Source: Parasponia andersonii (lineage: Eukaryota; Streptophyta; Magnoliopsida; Rosales; Cannabaceae). Taken from it: 64,000 nucleotides of DNA. Shown here piece by piece: positions 1 through 9,899 of this stretch (position 1 is its first letter; every line of letters begins with the position of its first letter). A program made the position numbers and the translations under genes. Under the pieces are notes generated by a model, which did not search any database, was not told where the DNA came from, and saw only the letters and a program-made list of their open reading frames with translations. The stretch covers positions 683,993-747,992 of the forward strand of contig JXTB01000153.1 of the NCBI GenBank assembly GCA_002914805.1, given 5' to 3'.

Positions 1-2177
1 TCTTATTTTTTACAATAAAAAAATGTGCATGCTAAATTTTCATTGGCTAAATTGATACCTATGCATAGGTAAAAAAAAAAAAAAAAACCCATATATATAT
101 ATATACTTTTTCTTTTTAGTTTCATTGAAATGCTAATCATAGTGAAAAAATACCTCAATTATTATGATGCAATATGTTTTGATATGTACCCCTTTTGCAT
201 AGGCAATCATCCGCTACTCGTTGATCGATTAATTGTCATAATTTTTACTCATTACCCCTATTTTGCTTCTTTCTAAAATTTATATGTTACTCCCCTATAA
301 ACCTCCCCACCCCAGCTATGATTTCTTTTCAATCAACTTACCAAGTTGGTGCTCATCGAATACCGGTTGACCAAAATTTCTCGTCAGGCAACAAACACAA
401 TCTTCTACGGGACAAAAGAATGTCGGAAGAATCTAGGAGAGAACAACTTTATGATGGCACTGATTTGGTTAATTTCAAGAAACGACAAAGCGTGTGCCTA
501 GTTATTCATAGTAAAAAGTTAGGATTCCTTAATGGTTTTGTATTGGAGTCTATTACAATTCCCTTTTTTTGGTCCATAAATTCCTCATGAATCTAATACA
601 TATTTACCTAGTGGTGAAAAGATTTGAGGCCTCTACTAGAAAGTCTTAGAAGGGATTTTAGAGTTTTGGAGAGCAACATAAAGTTGAGCACTATAGCTTG
701 TTCATGGTTTAAGATGAGAACTTTAAGTGTACCGGTTTGCAAAACCAAATTGCCAAAAATAATAATAATAAATTAATAATAATGAATGGATGTTTCAAAG
801 CGTTATCTATAAAATCAAGAACAAAAAATTGGGAGCATTGCAATTACATCCTCAAAATCAAAATAGGGTCATTTTCAAACCCAAAATGATTGGAGTAATT
901 ATGCACTAGTCCCCACTCCTTAAAAAATATCCTGTGAAAGATCAGAAGGTCTTTGCAAAAATTGCTGAACCAGGGCCACTGACACTCCCAAGGGCCACAT
1001 CCATAATAAAGTTTCTAGAGGGATTAAGTGCTTTTCTTCATTGCCTTTGTGGACACCATAACAGCCATAGAGTTAGCTTCAACCCATTATTGAAATTGAC
1101 AAATTTGTTTCTTTGTCATGATTTCTTTTCTATTTCTCTTTTCTTCTAATGTGTTTCTTTCCAGGTTCATGTAAATTGAATTTATAGTTAAAATAAGTCA
1201 GAAAGTTGGGGTTGGGGTTGGACTTAAACTAAATTCTATAGTTTTAAATTCAATACTGTTAAGAATCAAACAATCTGATTTGGAGCACAATATCTCTAGC
1301 GAAAGCATTTTAGTTTTTTTTTTTTTTCTCTATTGCATGTTCAACCAAAATATATTATTGTACACAAGCGTCAGCCCGATTAAGTGAGCCATTATCTGTT
1401 GTACCTTTGCTTATCGTAACTCAATACTATAATGCCGCAAACTATGTGTTACATAAGATTCGTATCTTACTCTTAAATATTTATGTATAGACCAATAGAG
1501 AATACAAAATTCAAGATCTTAATTACAAAGTACTGGTCCCGAGTCCCACTTTATCTGTTAAATCTAACAGCTAATATCTTAAAGAACATGGCCAGAAAGA
1601 TCATTATTAACAAAGTCCAGTAATATCTGTTGATTGCTAGTATTGTCACGTTAAGAAGCTGAGCATACATATCAATATATATATATATATATGACTATAG
1701 GAGGACCAAACCAATAGTTTTTTTTTTTTTAAAAAAAACATATTTATAAGTATTAATTTATCTAATTAATATTTATTTTACACGTCTTTTATAATAAAAA
1801 TATAAAAAAGAAAAAAAACATTAAACCGTTTATATTTATGATTATTTTTATTAAACCATTCAAATTATTATAACTGTTAGATTTGATCTAACGATTAAAA
1901 AAATTTATTTGAAAAATTTATTTAAAAAAATTACTAAATTGATATATATATATATATTTATATATAACACGCTAAGGATATTTTGCTAGCGAATTAAAGT
2001 ACTGGTTTTCATTTGAAGGTAGAGCACACGTAAATAAAATGAATAAATACCTAAAGGAACCGGTTAGTAGCAACCTAGCATGTTTCTTAACGGTTTAGAT
2101 TTTTTATTTTCGTCTGAGTTACCAGCTTTCTACACTAGTCAATTATGTTCACACAAACATACACACACAAATATAAA

Positions 2178-2215
<38 letters not shown>

Positions 2216-4537
2216 TCTCTTCTCCAATAATTTCTTGCCACTATATGGACATGGGGACATGTTAATTTTTTGTCGACTCCAACTTCGAAATGCCACGTTA
2301 TGTATTTTGGATCAGCTGGGGGACGGACTTTAGTCAGTCTCAGTCTCAAGACATGATGAGTTGCCCAAAATAACCAAACAAAAATGGATAGATTCTACTC
2401 TCTCTCTCTCTCTCTCTCTATCTACACTTGTTAAATAGGTGAAGTGGTGAAATAAAGTGCATATGAAATGAAAGGATGAATTTAAGTGATAGAATAAACT
2501 TAAATGAAACGCAATATACAAAAAGACAAGACACAAATAGAACCAATAAGCTGCATGAGAAGATGATGGAAAGCGTCATACCGAGGAAAACAAATATCAT
2601 AACAAACCGATTAGACGACATAATTCTGGTTATTGAGAAAGTTTAGGGAAGAATATGGTGATGATATGAACCCTAAGAAACAAGGAACCTTGTTTTTAAT
2701 CTCTCTCGGTCTTGGACCTCAAGCGTAGTCTCTGGCTCAGTATTATTGGTTTTTTAATAGACTCAAATCTTCAGTCTTCACACTGGTTAGAAAATCTACT
2801 TTTCCAGTTCTCCTGATGGTTTAATGTTTATTTTCACAAAAGGGTTCTGGGGGATGGCTTTGGTAATTATGATGGGGATATGATATAATGAAGTTTCTGT
2901 AACATACTTCGTATCTAATTTTTATCAGTCGACGTAATTGTTTTATTGTATTGGGCCTTCTCAAGAGAAGAATTGTAGGTGTGGGCTCTGGTATGAGCAT
3001 AACGTCTTTCTTCTTCGAAACCAAAGCCAGGACTCGCAACTTTCTTCTTTCCAAACCAAAACCAAACCCAAGACTTCACCTACCTCTAAAGCGCAACTGG
3101 TGCTTTATTATGGTTGCAGAACTAATCTTAAAAGAAGATAGATGCTCAACCCTAAGTCCAATTTTGGGTTGATGCAGCGAGGAAAACTCATACCAGACAG
3201 AATCTGACTGTTCAACATTCTTATTCCAGAGAGAGAGAGAATAAGAAGAAATACAGAAAACTGCAAGAGTCTGCCGAATCCAACTCCACTAAACCATTCA
3301 AAATGTGTCAAATGACACGAATATTTTTAACGATACAATGGTTTGAACCTAAAAGGAAAAGTTCTTGGATAGTTTTATCTCTGAAGAAAATAAAATCCTT
3401 TTACTTAAAACAGTCCTCAGCTGTAAGCTCAATAGCTCTTCCTTCCTCAGAGAAACACACTAACTATAACTTTAACCAGATGAGATCACATCCTTTGACT
3501 CTTAGCTAAAGGAAGAACACAGGAGTCAGGGGAGTCATAATCGCATTAAAACTAATTCAATGACGCTTTGTTCATGCAAATGAGTTTAGCTATATAAGCC
3601 CTTCGCTTTACGGTAGACGTGTTTACAGGACCTGACATTGGTAATAGTAGAGCTAGCAGAGAAGCAAAGACAAGGAAATACTTGGAAACACACGTACATA
3701 ATAGACATTGGGTACAGCCACAACAAGACCTAATGCCCCCAATCCATGTAAGTGGTATTTTTGCTACAAGTGAAAGGTTAGGTTAGGCAAGGCGTTCTGG
3801 GCAATAAAAAAGGTGTCATTGAAAACAGAAAGCTGCTCTTGTCAGGTCCAGGATCAGCATTGATCTTGAGAAGAATCTGCTATGATGCAACACACACACA
3901 CACACAGACTAAAGCAAAGCACAACTATCTGCAGCCTCTGATGACTGCCTTTTTTTAACAACGAGTCCAAACTAAATTCTGCTCAAGAGAATAGCCAACC
4001 ATGAGGCAGATTCCTCCAGTAAAAAGCAATAGTTCATGCAAAATGTATCTACAGGTGAATCTTTTTATCATTTGACTTTCTTTATACCTCTCTTAATGCA
4101 ACCAAAATGTATCAAGCTCCAATAACAATTTTCAGAGAGACCAAATGGTACTGCACATGACTCAGTCACCAGCTCAATGTCCTTACAACAGTACAACTCC
4201 AGTGAAAGCAATATAATTGATTCAAGTAATCAGTTTATGCTTTGTTACGAACCATATCAATCACTCGTCATAAAACTTGCATAAGAAGTAGAAGAACATT
4301 TTAATGACAATGATAAATTTCTTCAAGTGATCACCATTGCTGCTGATGCAAACAAATGGTCATTAGTATCAGCAACAACTCAATTTGAAATCAAAAGCAA
4401 TTTATTCAAATGACATTTGCAAGAACTGCAGTCAATGTATAAAACTATACAACATTCCAAAAAACCATGACATGGTCCATACTTAATTCTCATCAACGGA
4501 ATTCACATGAAGCAAATATATACAAAAGGATATAAAT
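1..4537. other. Gene-poor AT-rich intergenic region left of the RING gene
   Basis: I find no convincing gene here. The open frames are short, have no recognisable motifs and mostly contain simple repeats. Positions 1-115 resemble 29918-30027, so the window begins inside a dispersed AT-rich repeat. Microsatellites include TA runs near 1674-1691, 1939-1956 and 2184-2208, a TC run at about 2397-2419 and a CA run near 3891-3907. The part nearest 4538 probably contains the 3' untranslated region of the RING gene, which reads leftward, but I see no clear polyadenylation point. Confidence 0.6.
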
Positions 4538-5812
4538 TCAGGTAGATAACTCGAAATTGAATATAACCTGAGAATCCATTGACGGGCCACGGTGAGCCCT
4601 TTGACTCTTCCTCCGCTCATAATCCAGATCATCCGTCGGCAACTCATACCTACAAACCGGGCATGTATTACGAATGCCCAACCATGGCACAATGCAGTCC
4701 CCATGATAGCAGTGAGAACAAGGAAGCCTCTTCACCTTCTCCTTCACCACAATTTGATCTTTGCAAACAGCACAAACCACATCGTCTTTCATCAATTCCT
4801 CCACCGTTAACTCAACAAAAGGTAGATTCTCCACCACACTTTTCGCTGCTGGAGGACTACCCTTCAAAGCACTCTCGGTTTCGATGAATTGCTCGAATAG
4901 GCTTTCATATTCCACACCAACGGTGTAAGTATAGTCGTCCTGAACAGCCAAATAGGAATCAGTACCAGAATCTACATTCCGCTCTAAACTCGAATTCATC
5001 GCTAGATTATTGATCGCCAACAGAATTTCCCACTCAAGGCTTCTCACTCCTTCTTCTGGGGCCTCCTCATCTTCTCCTGCTGGTACCTCTTCCACATAAT
5101 CGTCAATCACAATGCTCAGATTTTCCCTCTCATTGGCCCTTTCTTCCACTTCTTCCCAATCAAACTCTTCAAAGAAAGACCTCTCGTCCTCCAAACAAGG
5201 GTTATCATGATTATCCCAATCGTTGACCCGACTATTCCTATCCCCGCTATCATTATCATGCAACGAGTTGAAACCGAGAACCCCAAAATTCCCATCTTCA
5301 GATTCCGATTCCGAGTCAAACCCAACAACCCTAAGTCCATCAACACCCGAATCACCCCCTCGTGAACCTGATCGTTCACCTAATTCAATCTCACCCCCAA
5401 AATTTGACCCGAATTCATCACCAACCTCAGAACCCCCAATGACCAAGTCATTCAAAGACAAACCTGAATTCCAATCACCATAAGCGACATCGTGCTGCTC
5501 CGAGCCCCGACGATCAAAGAGATCGGTGACGAAACAGCTGATGTCACGGTCGGACTCAGAACCGGACTCCGAGAACCAATCGGAGGCGCAGCTGCTCCCG
5601 GGACCGACGGCGTCGACTAGGGTTACCGGAGAGGGAACGAAGGAGGTGGAAGCGGAGGCAAAGGGGTTGCAATTGTGGTCGTCCGTAACGTCGGTGATGG
5701 AGGTGCACCACTGGGAGATGGAATCGAGGTTTTGGACATGGGTTCGTCGACCTTGTAGATTAGGATCTGGTTCTTCGAGCGTACGGACATCAGGTATGGT
5801 GTCCTGAGCCAT
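4538..5812 (-). CDS. RING-H2 type E3 ubiquitin ligase, CIP8-like
   Basis: The 424-residue frame is uninterrupted from an ATG at 5812. It is a long acidic, Ser/Asp/Glu-rich, low-complexity N-terminal part followed by a RING-H2 finger at about residues 347-387. Ligands are visible as CAVC, then 14 residues, then CSHCYHGDC, then CPVC, with the conserved P-W before the last Cys pair. RING-H2 proteins of this layout recruit an E2 enzyme and transfer ubiquitin to substrates; the family includes COP1-interacting protein 8 and At3g02340-like proteins. The substrate cannot be read from the sequence. A possible splice donor (CAG/GTTATA) lies about nine codons before the stop, so the last residues could come from a further exon. 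The gene is divergent from the PPR gene starting at 7088. A TA-rich TATA-like stretch lies at about 5863-5880. RING assignment is secure; orthology is inferred. Confidence 0.9.
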   Translation of the reverse strand: MAQDTIPDVRTLEEPDPNLQGRRTHVQNLDSISQWCTSITDVTDDHNCNPFASASTSFVPSPVTLVDAVGPGSSCASDWFSESGSESDRDISCFVTDLFDRRGSEQHDVAYGDWNSGLSLNDLVIGGSEVGDEFGSNFGGEIELGERSGSRGGDSGVDGLRVVGFDSESESEDGNFGVLGFNSLHDNDSGDRNSRVNDWDNHDNPCLEDERSFFEEFDWEEVEERANERENLSIVIDDYVEEVPAGEDEEAPEEGVRSLEWEILLAINNLAMNSSLERNVDSGTDSYLAVQDDYTYTVGVEYESLFEQFIETESALKGSPPAAKSVVENLPFVELTVEELMKDDVVCAVCKDQIVVKEKVKRLPCSHCYHGDCIVPWLGIRNTCPVCRYELPTDDLDYERRKSQRAHRGPSMDSQVIFNFELST

Positions 5813-7087
5813 GGCCGTCCCAAATTTCCTAACAGAGAATCTGAGAGTTTGGATTACATAGGGGGGATATATATATATTCATATACAGAATTTCTTGGAT
5901 TTTGTCGGGACTGGAATTGGATTGTGGAAGCTTCCTCGAGTCTACTTACTCTTCCGACTATACAGACAAATTAGGACAAAGTGGCAGAGGAAACAGGTTT
6001 GTCAATATACGACATGTCGTTTTTCTGGAAGTTTTGTTGTCGTTCTGGTGAAGATGTTAAGCCTTTTGTCCATTGTAAAATCGCGACGTGTCATTTCTTA
6101 AAGTTTGCTGATCTTATAAGAAAACGCCATATCGTTTTTAAGGTTGAAGTTTCATGCCGTCCATTTTTTAGGAATAACCTTTTTTTTTTTTTTTTTTTTT
6201 TTTTTATTCATTAGAGGTTAATCATATATTCGTTTTCGCTTTTGAACTGTATCGTAATAATTTTTTTTTTTCTTCAGATATCAGTTTGCTATAATGTCCT
6301 ATGAATCAAATTGAGACAACATTACAGTTTTTGATTCTAGATAACCCTAGCTTTGTAACAACTGCCATAGTAAAAAAATTTCAGTCCTATGTCTCTTAAG
6401 ATCGCTGAAGCAATTGCCCTCGTGCTTAGTCTCAAATGGGCTTGCAGTTGTCTAGAAGTTATGGAATCGGATGCACGGAGTATTGTCTCTGTTTATTTCT
6501 TTTTAAAGAAAACTATCGTTTTTTTTTTTTTAATTATGTCTTTAGAGTCTATAATTATGCGGTTGATAACTTAGCTAAATTAGTTTAGGGTCTATAATTA
6601 TGCTACTGATGAATTAGGTTAGTTAGAAGAAGTCCCTCCATTTATTATTTGATTGTTTATTCTAATACAGATATTTCCTCAAAAAAAATAAAATAAAATA
6701 TATTCTGATACAAATTTTTTTTCTCAAAAAATAAAATAAAAGAACTAAGTATAACACATTTTAAAAGTTAGACTGAAATTAGGATTGGGCAATCTACATT
6801 GACAGAAAATAACATCAACCCTCTGTATTAACCAAATGTAAATGTCGTTCGGACTTTAGTACCGATGTGCCAATGTTATAAAACGACATGTTGTTTTAGT
6901 AAGTAAACGAATAACACTGAATGAGGGTAAAACGACACTGTTTGAAGAAGTCATTTTCCGACTTGTTATAAGCGATGCCAACCGGGGGAAAGAGTTTAAG
7001 GTAAGGCCAATGGCAGAGAATTCCTTCATATTTGAAATTCAGTTTACAGCGGTCGAAAAGCCCGCCAAAATATAAGCATGAAAGTTG
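5813..7087. promoter_or_regulatory. Shared upstream region of the divergent RING and PPR genes
   Basis: About 1.28 kb separates the two divergent start codons. It contains a perfect palindrome ACGACATGTCGT at 6009-6020, an imperfect copy AAACGACATGTTGTTT at 6881-6896 and a partial copy around 6930-6943, plus single half sites such as AATGTCGTT at 6841-6849. It also holds long T runs (6181-6205, 6260-6272) and a LINE RNase H remnant at about 6390-6670. A TATA-like stretch near 5863-5880 could serve the RING gene. The promoter role follows from position only. Confidence 0.5.
6390..6670 (+). pseudogene. RNase H-domain remnant, probably of a LINE
   Basis: A short plus-strand frame contains AEAIALVLSLKWAC and then ESDARSIVS. 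These match the acidic-residue motifs of the RNase H domain (RVT_3 type) found at the end of plant LINE ORF2. Further on, after T-rich filler, NYAVDNLAKL matches the terminal 'N-x-x-A-x-x-L-A' signature. The pieces lie in different frames and are separated by stops, so this is dead. An A-rich stretch follows at about 6680-6700 and may be the old tail. A stand-alone RVT_3 gene remnant is the alternative. No target duplication was found. Confidence 0.5.
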
Positions 7088-9748
7088 ATGGGTCATTTTC
7101 ACTTAACTCACCATCACTCAGCGAGACTACTATTGAGACTTTTCTCAACTTTGACACCGAACCAAGCCACACCCACACCCACACCCACACCCACACCCAC
7201 CAAGAGTTTCAGAACATTTTCCCGAATTTTCCAACAATGCCCCGATGGAAGAGCACTGAACCCGGGCAAACAAGCCCACTCTCGGATGATCGTATCTGGG
7301 TTCGAGCCCACTGTCTTTGTCATGAATTGTTTGATTCAGATGTATGTCAAGTGTTGCAATTTGGATTATGCGACCAAGGTGTTTGGTGAAATGATTGAGA
7401 GAGACACCGTGTCTTGGAACACCATGATTTTCGCGTATGCTGAGTGTGGCAAGATGGAATTGGCGCAGAAATTTTTCGATGTAATGCCAATAAGGGATGT
7501 GGTCTCTTGGAATTCTTTGATTTCAGGGCACTTGCGGAATGGTGAATATATGAAGTCGATTGACGTTTGTATGCAAATGAGGAGTTCTGGCATGGCTTTT
7601 GATCGTACTTCGTTGGCTGTTATTTCTAAAGCTTGTTCGGGAGTAGAAGATTATGATTTGGGGATTCAAATTCACTGTGTTGCGGTCAAAATGGGCTTTG
7701 ATGTCGATGTAGTGACTGGAAGTGCTTTGTTAGATATGTATGCTAAGTGTAGAAAACTTGAGTTTTCTCTTCAGGTTTTCCATGAATTACCTGAAAAAAA
7801 TTGGGTTTCTTGGAGCGCTATTATTGCTGGTTGTGTTCAGAATGACCAATTACTTAAGGGCTTAGAAATGTTCAAGAAGATGCAGAAAGCAGCAATTGGA
7901 GTGAGCCAATCTACCTACGCTAGTGTTTTCAGGTCTTGTGCTGGATTATCTGCCTATAGGTTGGGGAGTCAGTTGCATGGACACGTCATAAAGGCACATT
8001 TTGGTTCGGATGTGATTGTAGGAACCGCTACTTTGGACATGTATGCAAAATGTGGCAGTATGTCTGATGCTAGGAAACTATTTAACTCATTGCCAAACCA
8101 TAATTTGCAATCTTATAATGCCATTATTATTGGATATGCTCAAAATGGGCAGGGGAATGAGGCTTTATACTTATTCTTGCTGTTGCTGAAGTCTGGCCTT
8201 GGTTTTGATGAAATATCTTTATCCGGTGCCCTTGGTGCTTGTGCAGTAATCAAAGGGCATCTGGAGGGACTTCAACTTCATGGATTAGTGGTCAAGAGTC
8301 GTTTGAGATCCAATATATGTGTTTCAAATGCTATTTTAGATATGTACGGAAAATGTGGGTATCTGAATGATGCTGATTGTGTGTTTGCTGAGATGATTAG
8401 AAGGGATGCTGTCTCATGGAATGCAATCATTGCAGCTTATGAACAGAATGATAACAGAGATGAAACCCTTCAAATTTTTGTTTCCATGCTCCGTTCGAGG
8501 ATGGAACCTGATCAGTTTACATATGGTAGCGTTCTGAAAGCTTGTGCAGTTCAGCAAGCTTTAAATCATGGGATGGAGATTCATGGTAGAATTATCAAGT
8601 CTGGAATGGGATTGGACTTGTTTGTTGGAGGTGCCCTTGTTGATATGTACTGTAAGTGTGGAACAATAGAAGAAGCAGAAAAGATACATAATAGAACTGA
8701 TGAACAAACGATGGTTTCGTGGAATGCAATTCTTTCCGGATTCTCTCAGCAAAAACAAAGTGAGGATGCTCAGAGATTTTTCGCCCGGATGCTGGAAACA
8801 GGCGTCAACCCTGATAACTTCACCTTCGCAACAATTCTAGATACTTGTGCTAATTTGGCCACTGTTGGACTTGGGATGCAAATACACGCTCAAATTATCA
8901 AGCAAGAATTGCAGTCAGATGCGTATATATCCAGCACACTGGTTGATATGTACTCAAAGTGTGGAAACATGCAAGATTCTCGGCTAATGTTTGAGAAAGC
9001 ACATAAGCGAGATCCTGTGACGTGGAATGCCATGATATGCGGCTATGCCCACCATGGTCTCGGAGAAGATGCCCTTAAAGTTTTTGGGGATATGCAGCTT
9101 GAGAATGTGAAACCAAACCGTTCAACTTTTGTTTCAGTCCTCCGCGCCTGTGCACATGTTGGAAACGTCGAAAAAGGGTTACACTATTTCCATTCAATGC
9201 AAAGTGACTATAACTTAGCTCCTCAGTTGGAGCATTACTCGTGCATGGTGGACATTATAGGGAGGTCAGGCCAACTTGGAGAGGCGTTGAGGCTTATTCA
9301 AGAGATGCCATTTGAAGCTGATGCTGTTATATGGAGAACTATGCTTAGCATTTGTAAGTTACATGGAGACATAGAAATGGCAGAAAAGGCAGCTAGCTCT
9401 ATTTTGCAATTGGATCCCCAAGACTCTGCTGCTTATGTTATTTTATCAAATATTTACGCTGATTCCGGAATGTGGGATGAGATGTCCAAGATGAGGAAAG
9501 CAATGAGGTCTCACAGAGTGAAGAAGGAGCCTGGTTGTAGCTGGATTGAGGTCAAAGATGAGGTACATGCGTTTTCTGTTGGGGATAAAGCTCATCCAAG
9601 ATGCAACGAGATATATGAGAAGCTTTATTTGCTAGTTGGTGAAATGAAGTGGACTGGCTATATGCCATTTATTCATTTCGACGAGGAAGTAACAGAGGAA
9701 GAAGAAGAGCATGATCAAGAGCTCGGAAATTTCATGTACAATGCTTAG
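7088..9748 (+). CDS. PLS-class pentatricopeptide repeat protein with E/E+ end, MEF13-like
   Basis: This intronless gene encodes 886 residues from the ATG at 7088. After a transit-peptide-like N terminus (His, Arg, Ser and Leu rich) it has a tandem series of PPR motifs of the P-L-S type. Repeated blocks read D-x-V-S-W-N followed by A-x-x-x-G and by L-x-D-M-Y-x-K-C-G. The C terminus has the E and E+ motifs (CSWIEVKDEVHAFSVGDKAHP is the landmark) and stops without a DYW deaminase domain. Such proteins bind organelle transcripts in a base-specific way and direct C-to-U editing, borrowing a deaminase in trans. Repeat order and the divergent RING neighbour suggest the MEF13 (At3g02330) orthologue, acting in mitochondria; this is from memory, not an alignment. 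A (CACACC)n run at 7167-7200 encodes a Thr-Pro repeat inside the presumed presequence. An out-of-frame ATG at 7078 precedes the start. Confidence 0.93.
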   Translation: MGHFHLTHHHSARLLLRLFSTLTPNQATPTPTPTPTPTKSFRTFSRIFQQCPDGRALNPGKQAHSRMIVSGFEPTVFVMNCLIQMYVKCCNLDYATKVFGEMIERDTVSWNTMIFAYAECGKMELAQKFFDVMPIRDVVSWNSLISGHLRNGEYMKSIDVCMQMRSSGMAFDRTSLAVISKACSGVEDYDLGIQIHCVAVKMGFDVDVVTGSALLDMYAKCRKLEFSLQVFHELPEKNWVSWSAIIAGCVQNDQLLKGLEMFKKMQKAAIGVSQSTYASVFRSCAGLSAYRLGSQLHGHVIKAHFGSDVIVGTATLDMYAKCGSMSDARKLFNSLPNHNLQSYNAIIIGYAQNGQGNEALYLFLLLLKSGLGFDEISLSGALGACAVIKGHLEGLQLHGLVVKSRLRSNICVSNAILDMYGKCGYLNDADCVFAEMIRRDAVSWNAIIAAYEQNDNRDETLQIFVSMLRSRMEPDQFTYGSVLKACAVQQALNHGMEIHGRIIKSGMGLDLFVGGALVDMYCKCGTIEEAEKIHNRTDEQTMVSWNAILSGFSQQKQSEDAQRFFARMLETGVNPDNFTFATILDTCANLATVGLGMQIHAQIIKQELQSDAYISSTLVDMYSKCGNMQDSRLMFEKAHKRDPVTWNAMICGYAHHGLGEDALKVFGDMQLENVKPNRSTFVSVLRACAHVGNVEKGLHYFHSMQSDYNLAPQLEHYSCMVDIIGRSGQLGEALRLIQEMPFEADAVIWRTMLSICKLHGDIEMAEKAASSILQLDPQDSAAYVILSNIYADSGMWDEMSKMRKAMRSHRVKKEPGCSWIEVKDEVHAFSVGDKAHPRCNEIYEKLYLLVGEMKWTGYMPFIHFDEEVTEEEEEHDQELGNFMYNA
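7167..7200 (+). repeat. Coding hexanucleotide microsatellite (CACACC)n
   Basis: About 5.5 copies of a six-base unit encode alternating Thr and Pro near residues 27-38 of the PPR protein. The unit is a multiple of three, so length changes keep the frame. The run lies in the presumed targeting presequence, upstream of the first PPR motif. Confidence 0.95.
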
Positions 9749-9899
9749 TTTTTCAACTATTTTGATAGATAATGTTATGTTTCTTTTAGTTACAGAGAAT
9801 TTGCGACCAAAAGTTAATTCTTTTAGATAATGTTATATTTCTTTTAGTTACAGAGATTTCTTTTTTTTTTTTTAAATTCTATTCTAAGTAACATTAGGG

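Noticed and set aside
4483..4704. 73-codon minus-strand frame
   Set aside because: Overlaps the 3' end of the RING gene in another frame and has no motif.
7078..7389. 103-codon frame as a separate protein
   Set aside because: It overlaps the PPR gene in another frame and has no motif; kept only as an upstream-ATG observation.
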